64,000 bases of DNA from Bretschneidera sinensis (taxonomy: Eukaryota > Streptophyta > Magnoliopsida > Brassicales > Akaniaceae): NCBI GenBank assembly GCA_023935145.1, contig CM043698.1:13872001-13936000 (forward strand), written 5' to 3'. The translations under genes and the position numbers were made by a program. The notes under the pieces were generated by a model. The model was not told where the DNA came from and searched no databases. It worked only from the letters and a program-made list of their open reading frames with translations. Positions within the stretch are counted from its first letter, which is position 1; each line of letters starts with the position of its first letter. Below, one piece after another: positions 49,209-62,200 of the stretch.

Positions 49209-49865
49209 TTAAATAGGAAGCACCTTCTTGACAATATCCTCACTGATAGCAGCAATCTGGGAGTCAAGAGCCTTAATGGTGTCCTCCTTCTGCTTCTCCA
49301 GTTTAGCCAAAGCTTCCTGCAACTCCGCCTCCACTTTCTTCCTCCCTTCCACCAGCTTCTGCTCAACTTCCACCTGCGTCTCCTTCTTCATCTTGTTCAG
49401 CGCCGCTGATATCTCCGCCCTCGCCGCCCTCATGATCGCCGCCGCCTGCTCCTCCAGCTGCTTCACCTCCACGGAGGTGTCCTTCACGCCCGCAAGCTTC
49501 TCTTTGATGGCGGCGTCTCTCTCGTCCATGAAATTCCCCAGCGGGGTGTAGTAGATCTTGTCCAGAGCGAACATGAGAAGCAAGAATTCAGCCATTATGA
49601 TGGGCAATGTGAGGTTGAAATCGAAGAGCGCGGCTTTTTCGATTTCTTCAGCTAGTGAGGGAGGAGCGAACACAAGAGAAGTGGCTGCGAGAAGGGAGAT
49701 GGATTTCAAGGTGGAGAATGAGAGAGAAAGGATCTGTTGTTGGGTTTTGGGGATTTGGGGGAGTGAAAGAATTTGGGGGATTTGGAGTTTGGGTTTGTGG
49801 AAAAGAGGGAGGGATGAAGTTGGAGAGATTAGGGGTTTTGCGGAGGCCATGATCATGTTGGCCAT
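49209..49865 (-). CDS. PDE334: chloroplast ATP synthase subunit b' (CF0-II), nuclear encoded
   Basis: A single exon of 218 residues, as in Arabidopsis (219). Residues 1 to about 50 are Ser/Pro/Lys/Gln-rich and lack acids, as stroma-targeting peptides are. A hydrophobic stretch (about 55-68) ending in SLA at 70-72 resembles a lumen-type cleavage signal. The mature part has one membrane span, [18 protein letters not shown] (about 85-102), then [17 protein letters not shown] long charged amphipathic helix (about 115-215) forms the peripheral stalk with subunit b. CF0-II links CF1 to the thylakoid membrane sector; its loss gives pale, embryo- or seedling-defective plants in Arabidopsis (family knowledge). 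Three in-frame ATGs lie within the first six codons; the first is taken. Open frames on the opposite strand are shadows. Confidence 0.96.
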   Translation of the reverse strand: MANMIMASAKPLISPTSSLPLFHKPKLQIPQILSLPQIPKTQQQILSLSFSTLKSISLLAATSLVFAPPSLAEEIEKAALFDFNLTLPIIMAEFLLLMFALDKIYYTPLGNFMDERDAAIKEKLAGVKDTSVEVKQLEEQAAAIMRAARAEISAALNKMKKETQVEVEQKLVEGRKKVEAELQEALAKLEKQKEDTIKALDSQIAAISEDIVKKVLPI

Positions 49866-51480
49866 GGCTGTTTAGTGTGTGATTGTTTCCTTTTGGGGTG
49901 TTTGGCTGTTTAGATTGTGAGACGAACTGAGAGAGGTATGTTTTGAAGGAAGGAATTGTGTGCGGAAAGGAATGGAGGATTTTACAGAGTGACAATATCT
50001 ATCTCATTCTTTGCCACAGACTTTGGTGAGGCTGTGATAGATGAGAGTGAGATGTTCTACGCGTGCTATAGGCGCGTGAACTCTGGTATCCAACTAGGTA
50101 TTGGGTTAAGAACTCTCAAATTCACACAACCCAACAGAAAACTTAAACTCATACTGTTATCAATAAATGGGCCTTGCTTTAAGACCATACAAACGCCCAT
50201 GGAATCATTAATTCATGAAACAAGGTTTTGTTCCTTTGTTTAGGGTTAGTTTTCACACCAAGTAACTGTATACAATTGAATGTACTCAAATATCCCTTAT
50301 CTACCTTCTTTCCTTCTGTGATAAATAGTCCGAAAATCTTTTCTGTCCTGTAAGTGATGAGGAAATGTTACTCATTGTGTACTACACTATGTGTAAGATG
50401 GCAATCTTGCTTTGTAAATTAAAATGTGCAGCTACACCCTGAATTTCTGGACAAATACGAAGAGCATGCATGACAAAGCAATGTTGGATGCCCAAAGTCT
50501 GGATTTTCAAGAGTAATGAACTCATATATAGAGGAGGATTCTCACTCACAAAGGTATTTCTCCCGAACCCTCTTAAATCTTTAATCTTTAAGAATACTGA
50601 CTTGGGGGAAGGTCCTTTTTTGATATCCAAACTCAGGGAACTGTCATGTGTGCAGGATATGTGAATTCGTAACAGATTTTCGTCATCTAACACTTTTGAT
50701 TATTTGATTAACCCTGTAGGTTGCAATGCACTTCCAGATGAAAAAAGTAAAGAAATAAATCAAAGGCTTAAGAAACCACAATGAAAGAGAAACTCACAAC
50801 ACTGCTTGTACCTGGAATCGAAAAACCAAATGAAGCAGAGCCCCCTGCAGCAAATTATGGCCAAGACTGGTAGCTCACAGTTGCTGGATTTTCGGGAAGC
50901 ACCAAATCCCGGCTGTACAGATCTAGGCGACGGAGGTTTCGGGTTTGTGGCAAAAGAAGGCAAGAAGATTCTAGAGTTTCAAACAGAATTAAACGAAAAT
51001 GGGATACCTAATCAAGATAACCAGAAAACCCACCATGAAATATAACCAAGATAAAAACCCACCACAAAACCCTAAAACCAAAACCAATCAAAGATGGAAG
51101 AAGCTTACATTGTTACAGATTAAGCAACGCAAAACCTTTTCTTTCCTTTCTGGTGTTAATGCATAAAAAAGACTATGGTTAGGTGTGTGAAAATACATTT
51201 GTAGTGTGGGCTAAAACGTGAGAAATTCTTGGGTGTGTGTGTATATATTTGTATTTCCTTAAGATTGCCTCAGGCGCGTGTTTCAATAACGCATCTAAAT
51301 AAGTTCCAGATTTTTATTTTTTACATCATGAAAATGTCTTATCTTCAGCTAATTGTACGATTTGCAACTCTGATATTGAAATGTTCTCTCATTTATTCTC
51401 CTCTTGTATGGCTCTTAGATCTTATTTAGCTCATTTTCTTCTTTATTTGATCTGGTAAGTTTAATTTCCTGAATTTTCTG
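49866..51480. other. upstream region of the ATP synthase gene and unassigned sequence
   Basis: The first 200 bp should hold the b' promoter. The 50750-51130 stretch is less AT-rich and open in part on both strands (79 residues on plus at 50806-51045, 67 on minus at 50760-50963). On the minus strand it shows splice-like CCAG/GTACAAG and AG/GTATCCC junctions. I recognise no product on either strand. It may be an untranslated exon, a non-coding transcript or chance. Confidence 0.35.
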
Positions 51481-51484
51481 GTAT

Positions 51485-52030
51485 TGGTGGTATTACTGGA
51501 GAATGGCATGGTCATTGCTTCGGTGTTTTTTCAAAGTTTCTGGATATTACAATGATGGTGTGGCTGAGGTGTGGGCTTGGGAGAGTCTTATTAGGAATAT
51601 TCACGTGTAAGTAAAACAATGTGAAAAATAAATCTCACGTGTAAAACAAAATTATATAAGTTAATGACATATGGTAAAACCATAATCAATTAGCTCAAGC
51701 TTTTGGATTCGTATAATTTCTTATATCATATATTAAATATTTGCTTTATGAATTTTAAAAACTAAGGTTATCATACCTGAGGGATCAAAATTTGGGATTG
51801 GATCAGATTATTGTGGAAACTGATTCCCTATCCACTGTGTATGATTTTAACAGGAAGCAAGCTCACCAGGTTTTGCTCCAGGACTGCATCTCCCTGTGCA
51901 CTAGCTTCGAAGTTGTCTGTGTTCTTTTTATAGGGAAAATCAAGTCACTAACTTCCAAGCTAAACAAGCAGCAACTTTTAAAACAACTATGGAGTTCTAT
52001 CCTGCACCTAACTGCGTTTTAGGTCTTTCG
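51485..52030 (+). pseudogene. second RNase H-like LINE fragment, disrupted
   Basis: The plus-strand frame from about 51790 reads GLDQIIVETDSLSTVYDFN then LLQDCISLCTSFEV and VLFIGKIKS. This matches the ELG-IVESDS ... DC..L pattern in the C-terminal half of plant RNase H domains. The stretch 51485-51580 may hold the preceding part in other frames. About 200 bp of AT-rich DNA separates the two. It is frameshifted and non-functional. Confidence 0.55.
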
Positions 52031-52039
52031 TTTCTAGGC

Positions 52040-53669
52040 TGTTTTGGACCTTGGTGGCCCTGTTGGTGTTTTCATCCAGTGGTGAAGCATGTACCTATGT
52101 AAAGAGGAGTTTTGTATTTACTGTTATACAATATAATATAATATCTTCTGTCATTATTTATTAATAAATTATCCCGATCACAGACAAAACGTCAACTTCT
52201 TTTTTCTAGGGAGAGACATTGAAAGTTTTCAAATATAACGATGCATTGCATTTAGGTATTACAAATCATACTGTAAAAAGTTGCAATGCAAGTGATGAAA
52301 ATTCTTCAGAGATGATGTCAATTTATTGTTGAATTTACAAATAATTTTTTGAATAAAGAACACCTGTTAATAATAAATATAATTATATTTGGTTTATCCA
52401 TCGTAATGAAAAAATCGAATGATCAATGATCTGATCAAGAAGTAAATTGAAAACGATTGATTTTTTTTTTTTTCGTTCTCTATAAAAAAAAATCAATCAA
52501 TTTTATAATAAAAAATACTCTCTGTTGAAAGAGCGGAATGTACCAAGCTAAATCCAATATATATCCCATCATAGGCCACAAGTTATCTAAAGCCTATTTC
52601 TGCCAAATTCACATCCGCACATAAAGAGATGTTGTAGCTCAGTGATCACACAATATCAAGCCTGTCTCATACGGACCCTATCTCAATCCATTTTAAGTAA
52701 AATTAAAATAATATAATTAGATATTAGCCCACAATATAGATTATTATTTCTAACATTTATCTCTAAATCTTTTTAGTAGATCAATCTTTCCATATGATGT
52801 TATTCGATAATCATATTACTACAACAAAGTTAGACATAAAAAACAAATACACAAAATTACTAGTGAAACCTTTCAAATAATTACCAATGAGACTTCGCGT
52901 TCACTCACTATAATGATTTCATTAATAATAAAATGATAATTACGCATAAATTATGAGTGAAACCTTTTCCACAATTACCAACGGACTAATTAGGTGTCAA
53001 AAACACAAAAAAAATTGACTCTGTAAGCACTACTAGATGTCAATTTATCTTTTGAACAATTTTAATAGATCCTTTTAGTACTCCGTAAATGAACTCAAGA
53101 GACTTCCTCACGGTTATGAATACATACATAGGAAAAGCATCTTTTATCAGTTCTCAAAGTGTTGTTGATCTTGATGTATGTTGGTTGGGTGTCCTTTGGC
53201 GGGTAAAGCCTACAAATCTATGGTCATGAAAGTAGCATGGAACTGAAGATAGTGCAATGAAAATGCAACAATCTTTGGTTATTATGGTAAACGCTTAAAT
53301 CATTGATAGAGCTCAACCTTAAAACGCCGGCACATGCGTATCACGTGTGACTTACTAGTAATTAAGAAATGGACAATCAATGCATGTCTGTCAACCAAAA
53401 ACCTTGATATTGACTAAGATACACATGCTTCTACAAATTCAACTTTTCAGAATCAAATTTTCAGCTTCTAATTCCTCTTTTTTTTTCTTCTTCTTTTGGT
53501 GCTTGGCCTAACTCTTGTTTCTTGCAAGCAAAAAGAGCCATTACAAGAACAACTCTAACAGCATCTGAGAACTGATGAACTTTAACCTAAAATGGGCATC
53601 TAGGTGTCAGCCGAAGAGTGCATGCTGGCAAAACAAACAGGCGGGGTCATCATGCATTCCAGCCGATCA
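52040..53669. other. AT-rich intergenic DNA
   Basis: No gene recognised. The first 150 bp may be the 3' end of the LINE fragment to the left; the rest shows no structure I can name. The 3' UTR of the ubiquitin-fold gene lies at the right edge. Confidence 0.5.
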
Positions 53670-56444
53670 TTAATCCCTCCATGTATCCCTTCGAGAACAG
53701 CATTTGCTACCATACAGCCGCATAATTTCTCGGATGTTTGAAAATAAACCACAGCCATATCTTGAACGATCATCAGCCAAACCTTTCAATTTCATTCTTT
53801 CAGCAGTTGGCAGCCTTGAGTATGAGAACCAGCCTCTCAAAATACCAGCAAAACTACATTCATTGTGAGCAACAACTTCCCCATCCCTATCATCGTAATG
53901 ATAGTGAGCAACATTTTCCCCATCCTTATCGTCATAATGATGGTGAGCAACAATTTCTCCATCCTTATCGTCATAATGCCGGTACCTCCCGTTCTCTATA
54001 TCATCACAATCATCATTGTCTTCATCCTTCTGTTCATTCTCTTCACAGTTTCTTGATTTTGACAGCGACCTACATATTTCCAATTACATTATCTACTATT
54101 TCTACAGGTAAAGCAATAGCAGAAGATAAAACATCTTCTTAGGTGAATTGAGGGTTGAAAATATTATATCAATGTACAGAACTGTCAAGCACGTGTTTAT
54201 TTGAGCAGTGCAAAAATCGTTTTTGCAACGAATATTGTGAAAGGGTTTAGAGCAGTTTAAAAATGTCTTTCTAAGTCATGTAGCTATACTGCAGTATCTG
54301 TAGACTCCAGATCCTAAATCTTTAGTTCTATCATATGGAACTTATTAAATCTGGTGTCTATTTGTAAACAGGCAATATTGCCATAGTAATGGAACATGAG
54401 TCCGTCAGGCCAGTGCCATTGCAGCAGATTTACACATTAATATAACAAGACTTAAAATGCTTGAAAACAAAAAAAATCCCTGTAAGAGGACAGGTAATAT
54501 ACAGATCCTTACCATTTCTGTGAAAAGGAAGGAACGGCCCATTTCTTTGATTGCCTTTTTGTTAAGATGTAGTTATTTGAGATATGCCGAACAAAATGAA
54601 GCTGAACAACGAAACAAGAACAGTTAGCATTTAAACAAAATGAACCAAGAGCAGTAAATCTCTACACACAACATTTTTTAAGGACAAAATGGAAAAGAAC
54701 ATGAAATGCAGTCAATGACAAGATACACAAACATGTGACATATGAGGAAAGGAACAGGAAAAAATGAATTGCACACAACTCAAAGCTCAACTAAACTCAT
54801 CAATTTGAAGAAGACAACTCTATCCCTTTTATGCCAATCATAGCTTTTAGCAGCCACCACAGGTTGCACTAGACAAATAAAATTAAACTAGAGGAATTAG
54901 CGCGTGTGAGACATTTCACAAAGTCATTTGTCAATGAGTGATTTAATTTTTTGATGAACAAAAAAGCAATGGACAAGCCCCAGCACTCGGAACAACTAAG
55001 CATCCAAAACTTTCTGTAATCAGACTACTGAGAGAAGGATGGTCCAACCCAGGCTCAGCACCTTTTGATTGAGAAAAGTGGTACTTAAAATATACCTTTG
55101 TAAATTTCAACCAGATAATCATACCCTAAGTTAAATCCAACACATGTAACTACTCAAGCAATACATAGATTAAATGCACATTATACTGTGAATTCTACCA
55201 GAACTTGCATACACAAACGTTTTTTGTGCATTTATGCAGCGTGCAAATTATTGTGTATGTGTTTTGTGTGTGGAAATGCAGAGAACTCGTCAAGACAGAT
55301 ATTTTTGCAACACATGATTGTCCATGTACATGAAGCATTGTTCATCTTACACTCATATGAAAATTTAAGACTTAGAAAGAGAGAAAAATTCCAAGCTAAT
55401 TTTAATGTTATTACTCCAGGTAAAAATAATGGAGAATTCTATACCACAGTAGGAAAGACCATCTCTGCTACAAATATAATACTAAGAACTCAAAGGGAAC
55501 ATGTCACAAACCTGATCACCATCCTTGATGCCATAGTTGCTTATATAGTCAGTCTCCCTAACTAGCTTCTGGCCATCATAGCACAAGCAGAAGTGCCCCC
55601 ATACATGCGACCTCCACAAAGTAAATTCATTCAATGGAAGTAAGTCAATGTTAGTAATACGTGATATAAAATTTTCTCCTAATTTTAGATATCTTGGGCC
55701 TGAGGTGAATACGAATCCCAACAGAGCCAAATACAAAAGTACGATTCAACTTAAAATGATTATTCATACCATATGGAAACCAACAAAAATTATAAGATTC
55801 AGAGTTCTAATTTGTTTCAGTTGAAAATTTTACAACCATCAAGTTAGCAACAACAAAGATGGCAATTTACATAACTAATAATGGAAAAGATAACCAACAC
55901 GAAGGTGATAAGCTTAACAGATATTCGAATAACTAAATCATCTTTTTTTTTAATCCAAAACGTATTAGAAAAAAATTAATAAACATACCACGAAATCTTC
56001 GGCATGTGAAAAAACACAGCCTCTACCGCCAGCATGAGTTCCCCAATGGTAGCCGTCCTCATAACATCAATATCTATAAACCAAACATCTAAAATTAACC
56101 GCTATGTTCAAACAATTAAGAACATAAGCATCAACATTCTCGATTCCTTTCCTTTCCTTCCCTTCCATTATAATATTCTCAGCAACCAAACAACCCAAAA
56201 GGAAAATTACAATAAATAGATAAATAAAACGTAGAGATGAAGAAGAGAGAGAATTACAAAAGGAAGAGCCATCCAATTTGAGAACAGAGAGCTTGATGGG
56301 CTCCTCGGGGAGCTTGTCATAGGAAAAGCTCTTGCGAGAGAGCCCACCGATTATCGTCAAATGAGAGAACGGTAACGAAAAGGACCTGCGTGGCCCATTC
56401 ACGGAGGCCCTAGGGGAAAAATCCTGAATAGCTATTCTCAACAT
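53670..56444 (-). CDS. ubiquitin-fold protein, SNRNP25/At4g32270-like
   Basis: Five minus-strand exons, 56444-56258, 56073-55989, 55611-55512, 54601-54513 and 54069-53670, join in frame to 286 residues with GT-AG introns. Residues about 50-135 form the ubiquitin-like domain, with LSVLKLDGSSF, TATIGELMLAVEA, WSHVWGHFCLCYDGQKLV and YISNYGIKDGDQLHFVRH. This resembles the domain of the U11/U12 snRNP 25-kDa protein. Molecular function is not established; a minor-spliceosome role is only suggested by the fold. Exon 5 adds an acidic/His segment with three 13-residue tandem units (about 183-222), then a basic, Cys-containing tail (GCGLFSNIREIMRLYGSKCC). The start is the ATG at 56444; the N-terminal 45 residues are basic and Ser-rich. 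Confidence 0.85.
53862..53980 (-). repeat. 39-bp coding minisatellite, three units
   Basis: GTGAGCAAC recurs at 53865, 53904 and 53943, exactly 39 bp apart. The translated unit is HYDDKDGEIVAH plus one residue, then HYDDKDGENVAHY and HYDDRDGEVVAHN. The period keeps the reading frame. Confidence 0.92.
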
Positions 56445-56666
56445 GCTATCAGCAATGATAGGATGACGACGACGACGATGACAAAAGCAAACCTTAGATT
56501 TAGGTGCATTTAGGTATCAATCAAGCCATGGCCGGTTCTATAAATGGGTCAAGCGGAGGAGATTCTTTGGAGAGAATTAGAGTTAGGGTTTTCTTTATTG
56601 TGGAACTTGTGTCGGTGGAGATTCTCTGGGAGAGAGAGAAAGGAAAAGATAGAGAACGGAATTTGC

Positions 56667-56700
<34 letters not shown>

Positions 56701-57395
56701 TAGTTTGGAAGGGCAAGGGTGTTTTCGGCTTGGACGAGAGACATGGTTTATATATGACGGTTGGGGTTTTGACATAGTGGACATGGAGGGAATGACGGTT
56801 ACACGCGCGTTTAATTGGTCCGTTTGGTTGTCAAGAAAATAAGCAGGAAAATAATCTATAATTTTCATTTTAAGGTAAATTACGACTTTAATTACAACTC
56901 ACTTATAAAAAAAACTTGCATTTTCATTCAACTTATTCACCCTCATTGAAAAAAAAAATGATGACATCATATACCAATCACATTTTTAAAAATATCAAAA
57001 TTACTTTTGATTTTTATTTATTTTATAATAAAATAACCAATTTGTTTTTAAAACAACAAAAAGTTATGTGAGATTATATTAAGAAAATGTTATATGAAAT
57101 AGATAGACTCGGTTTACTTAGAGATGAGACAAGCTAGATATGTAACTGTCTCTTAAGGATGTCCATCAATTTTTTTTTATATAATATCGTTTAATAAAAA
57201 ATAATAAAACATAAAAGAGTGATAAACCTAAAGAAATGCGACTTCGGAAGAGTAACCAAAAAAAATACTATAAAGACCGGCCAAAGGTTAGTTTTGTCTG
57301 TCGACCTGCCTGCATTTGCATTCAGTTTTTCTTTTGATAAACGTGATTTTTTTTTATTATTTCAAAAAACAGTACTAGACACGAGTCGAACCAAA
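56445..57395. other. upstream region of the ubiquitin-fold gene
   Basis: Contains (GAC)n at 56464-56479 and a (TC)n tract at 56672-56697. An open frame of 112 residues (56504-56842, plus) spans the microsatellite and has no family features. The rest is AT-rich. Confidence 0.5.
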
Positions 57396-57399
57396 TTTG

Positions 57400-57789
57400 A
57401 ATAATAAAGTATTCGAACTTGATTTGATTTAAAATGAATAAGTTTGAGTTCGAATTTTAAACTCTAGCTCGATCAATTTTTTGTTAGCTCGAGTTCAGTT
57501 TAGTTTGAGCTCAATAGCTTATTCAAGTCCGAGTTTAAGCTCGAGTCTGAATTTTGGATTGTCCATTCAAATTCGAGTTCGAGCTTAGATTCTAATTTTA
57601 ATAAATAAAAATGTTAATATGAATATAAATATTGACTCGAGCTTGATAATATCTTATCAAATTGTTTGAGAGTCTTTTAAATCGAATCTTATGGTATTTG
57701 AGTTCGACTTGAAAGATTAATCGAACTTAATTTTCAATCTCAAGTTCAGCTCTTGAGCTCGATGAAAACACAGCTCTAGTCCACCCCTG
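57400..57789. repeat. CTCGAG-rich dispersed repeat, copy D, with hAT-like CAGGGGTGGA end
   Basis: The right end, read on the minus strand, starts CAGGGGTGGACTAGAGC, a typical plant hAT terminal motif. The interior shares AATTTTAATAAATAAAAAT and GATAATATCTTATC with copy B at 27.3 kb in the same orientation. The matching left terminus was not found, so it may be truncated. Confidence 0.65.
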
Positions 57790-58250
57790 CACAAGGGAAG
57801 AAAAACTGCCACAGATTCTTACATATTACAACCAAAACAAGGAAAAATACAACAGGAAACAATAGCAAGTTTGCTGAAACCAGAGTGGTCAGCTCCAGTT
57901 TTTATCTACAATACTATCAACCGATCTATTATTAGTTACAGCTCCAAGAATTGTATCCCTTGCATTGGTTACAGTATTTCCAAGATTGAAGTACTAGATT
58001 GAAAGATTGATGATTAATGATCTCTTAAATTTTTTCCCTCCAAATGTGAAATATATAGGCATTCCAAGCAAGTTTTTAAGAGGTTTTTTCCGCCCAGGTT
58101 AATTTCTCCAACCAAGAACCAAGAAAAACTTTATTCACTTGAGCTTTCAAAAGGATTTGCTGTCAAATTTCCCTCCAAATAGTCAGATCTCGCTGGGAGC
58201 TAGTTTCATAAACCATCTTGAATGATTGCACATACTTTAGATTGCAAAAA
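57790..58250 (-). pseudogene. LINE 3' end fragment (zinc-binding RVT tail)
   Basis: On the minus strand, frames read VYETSSQRDLTIWREI and, further on, LAWNAYIYFTFGGKKFKRS, matching the LAWNAxVYHIWxERN pattern of plant LINE C-termini. Stops and shifts interrupt it. It abuts copy D of the CTCGAG-rich repeat. A run of about 24 A lies at 58246-58269, beside its upstream edge. Confidence 0.55.
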
Positions 58251-58269
58251 AAAAAAAAAAAAAAAAAAA

Positions 58270-59241
58270 TTTGGTTACATAATGAGTGAATATTCTCTTC
58301 CATCTTTTATTTCTTTCATTCTTGGTGCGAGTAAACGAGATTTGATTATTAATCTCTTGTACAATGACAAATTACTCTGCCAACTAAACTACATGAATAA
58401 AGTAAAAGCTGTCAATTGCCGTACCAGAGAATCAGAGATGAATTGCTTTTTCCATTATCCAAAATTGTTCTTTAACAAAGGTCTAGTTTTTTTATCTCAA
58501 ATTTAACAAGCTTTCTCCATGCCCAACTACAATCAGAACAATTTTTTAAGGATAAAAAACTGACTGATCTATTTCTTCCCAAATGGCCATTTCAACTAAA
58601 CGAACAGCAGATTATTAGTTTGACAAATCTCAAAGCCTCAATCAAAGGAGGCCAACATCTTTACCGTGCTATGCAGCATGGCATCGTTTTCCTCTGCTCC
58701 CGAAATCAGTAGAGGAACACAACATCCCATAAAAGCTTATAAAACCCTTCTGCTCGTAGTGGCTTACATGCCACTAAGTCTAAATTAGCTAATAAGAAAA
58801 CTAATGCATTACTGAAAAAAGCACAGGTAATTTGGTTAGTGAGAAAACACCCAGTTGCTTGATATCTAACAAAAAATATGATATGGTTAAGTAGAAATAC
58901 TCAAATACTACAACTTCTTGTCAGTTATTCTAAATAAATCAAAAATTTCTTCATGATTTGAAGCTGTTAAGCTTAAACGAGGAAAAAGAGGGCTTCATCA
59001 ATTACAATCTTTTTAAGGCCTCGAATCAGCTAAACGCATATTAGCAGGTGGTTGCCACAATGCCTAAAAGCATGGTTAGGTTCCCTCCAAAAGTTTGGAT
59101 CAGTACCTTCTCCACTTTGCACAATTTCCTTAACTGATCTGATATCAATTTATCCCTTCCGATAGGCCCATGATCATCAAATCAAACAAGGCGGAAAACA
59201 GAGATTCAGAAGTTACATTAGGTGTTGCACAGCTTGAATAA
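58270..59241. other. 3' flank of the sugar-transporter gene
   Basis: No gene is seen. The ORF ending near 58506 lacks recognisable content. The right part is probably 3' UTR of the minus-strand transporter. Confidence 0.45.
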
Positions 59242-62200
59242 CTAGTACCCCATAACCTTGTAGTAAGCATACAAGCCGGAGCCAAGAAAACCAAGAAGTT
59301 GTCCGATAACATTCAGCTGAAAGCCAAACAAATTGGGATTCTCTAAAACATGAGTGAAATTGAAAAATCCAAATGGAATTTAAACAACAAAGGTGTTGTC
59401 TGGCTGAGATCCGCAATAAAAAGAGAGGAGTTTACACTTACGATATCAAATGGAAGCCCACCAAAAAATACCCAGCCAAGTCCAATGGTAAATAGATCCT
59501 AAAACAGCACAACTAGTAAATGGGAAAATGTACAGAGAGGATGGCCAAGAATGATTTGGGAACTATGATTCAATGTTGAAAGTACAGCAAAACAGGAAAA
59601 GAGGCATAAAGTACACTATGAGAAGCTTATTTCTCAAGTGAATGATGCCAGCTCAGAGCCACAAATTTTGCAAACCAAGACATGGAGAAAAGTCTATAAT
59701 TTTTTGCCAACACAATCTAGTTGAAGCACAACGACAGCATTCAGAAAACTTGTAACTTACCTTAACTAAATACCAAACATTTCTGTTTCTAGGTCAAAAT
59801 TTTGAATAATTTTATTAGGTAAACAAAATCTTGAATAACTTGAATTAGATACTTCAGATTTTCATCCATTCATCAAAAAAGCTTTTACTTTTTTTCTGTT
59901 CTTTAAAAAACCAAAAGGGAAACTTCCATGTCTTTCACTGGTAATATTTACCTCCATTTCTTGTCATAAAAAAATAGTTGTAATCCCAAAGAAGGTCAAC
60001 AAAATGATCTCGTATAACAGCATTGCTATTTGACCCTTCTCTTTTTCACATCAACATGTGATTGCACCCTTATAATTTATTAATTTAAGATAGCTGTCTC
60101 AAACCACCAACGTGCACGGGACCAGCAACAGTGGTCGGGTCCTAATTACATACAGTGAATCTATAATCTAATCAAGTTGGTTTAGACAGGCAATCTCCTG
60201 TAAGTTGTAATCTTTTAAGCATTCATTTCAGGTTTAAGTGTACTAGATAATCTTCAAGAAGGTTCCACAATTCAAATAGTAAAAAACTGTACTAACATGC
60301 CACTCTTCAACAAGATAGCACAAAACATCATTATACCCTGGCTTCCAAATCAAATGCAAAATATATGCAGTCTGTCAGATCTCAGGTAAGTTGCAATCTT
60401 CTAAGTTATTTATTTTAAGTCCAAGTATTCAAGCATTGCCACTCTTAAAGAAGATACCAAAAAGCACGATACAAACCTTCAGATTGCCACAAATTGTCTG
60501 TGTGACTGCCGAATTGAGAGTCGTGTTCAGGAATATACTGTAATTTAAAAAGAAAGCCAGTATACAGGAAAGAAGCAACACAACCTGTCCAGGAAAAAAC
60601 ACGCATCATATTGGTCGAACCCTCTGAGTTGTTTGTACACCATAGATATAAAAAAGCAGTGCCAAGCACACACGAACACACAGAGAGAAGGGATGCCACA
60701 AATCTCTCAGAAAAGATGGAAAACATTTGAAATACCATGTAAAGAACTCATTCTAGTGAAGGTAAGGTGAAAATGGAACATGAATGGTATGCATGCATAA
60801 CATATTTTGAGAACAAATTGTAAGCTAGCAAAACCACAAAAGAGAATACAAGGGAATCAATTCCCAGGTCAAGCATGAGGTCTGCATATGCTCATACAAA
60901 CATTGAAATTGGATAATAGTGACCTGTCAGCATGTAGTTTATATCTACACAAAAGAAAAGAATTCCTCTGGGTAAGCAGAAAGTACCAAGAAACCAGGTG
61001 CAAGGAGATTAGGAAAGTTCATTGTCTTCTCCAAATCACCACGGAAAAATGTCCAAAACAGCAAAAATGGTCCGCATATGATTCCTAATACAGAAAAACC
61101 ACACAATTTTGTGTCAACTGGAACTGAAATTATATAATTTTGCAGGAAAAAGAATAGTGAAGTCCCATAGGCTTAATTAAAGTTATGATCTGTTAGATTA
61201 CCATTGCACCACATAAGCCCAAAACTATTAAGGCCACTAGATTTCCCTGAGAAAAGAAGATATAAGTGACTACTCAGGAAAGATGTCAAACTAGTGAAGA
61301 GTAAATGTCACCAAATGATTTCCAAATAAAAGAAGAAGTGAGTACTACCAATTCGGGCAATGGTTGCAAGATATACTGCTGTGGTAATGTTGGCTAAGAA
61401 AACAACAGCATAGCCGTAGAAGTCAAATGATAAGTCTCGAGCTCCCGCAATAAACGCTCCCATAATAATCAATCCAACACTGATAACACCCGTAGATTTT
61501 TTTAGTTATATAACAGAATCAGAAGTATGGCAATTTATAAAAGATTTAACAAACTTTTTTCAGTAAATAACTGTGTATTCAATATTCTATATATCATCAA
61601 GTTTTCAAACTCCAACAAGTAGAAATTAACATTTTGTAATGTGATGAAGAACTCTATATCTCTGCAGCCATAGGCATAAAAGTTAGACACTATGTTTACT
61701 CCCGTAACAGTGGAATAAGCAAACATCATAGCACATACATTCAACATCTTTATCCTGTTATTTGTAAGATATAATAATTTTTACCTATATGCTCGCCAGA
61801 ACATGTGTTTTTATCTGTTCTCACTTTTCATAATATTTTGGATTTTTGTAATATTTCCCATCATTGGAAGAGGAGCAATCATTAACCAAGTTCTGAATTG
61901 GGCACTCATCTCTGAGAACAGCATAGCTTGCCTGCTCAATCAAACATTAACTAGTCTAAACCTTTTGATTACCTTCAAACTGCTGTCAGCATTTCATTCT
62001 GATTTTTGAAAATCTTGCAAACAATAGTTATTGCTCAAACATTATGCAGCGGACTGCCCCCACAACTAAATCAAGCAATTTATGAAGTCTCTTTAATAAT
62101 GTCATGCAACCTTAGTAATGGCATTAAATATGATGTTTATTTAAACTTCAAGCAGCACGCCCATCATCATCTCATAACATAAGAAGTAACACCACAGAAA

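Noticed and set aside
49228..49875. Two plus-strand ORFs of 105-107 residues over the ATP synthase gene
   Set aside because: They are shadows of the CF0-II coding sequence on the other strand; their Ser/Ala-rich content reflects reversed helix codons.
56504..56842. 112-residue plus-strand ORF
   Set aside because: It is largely a (TC)n microsatellite translation in the promoter of the ubiquitin-fold gene.
60445..60738. 97-residue minus-strand ORF with hydrophobic runs as a transporter exon
   Set aside because: The conserved transporter sequence FLNTTLNSAVTQTICGNLK is in a different frame of 60584-60477; the ORF frame does not match the family.
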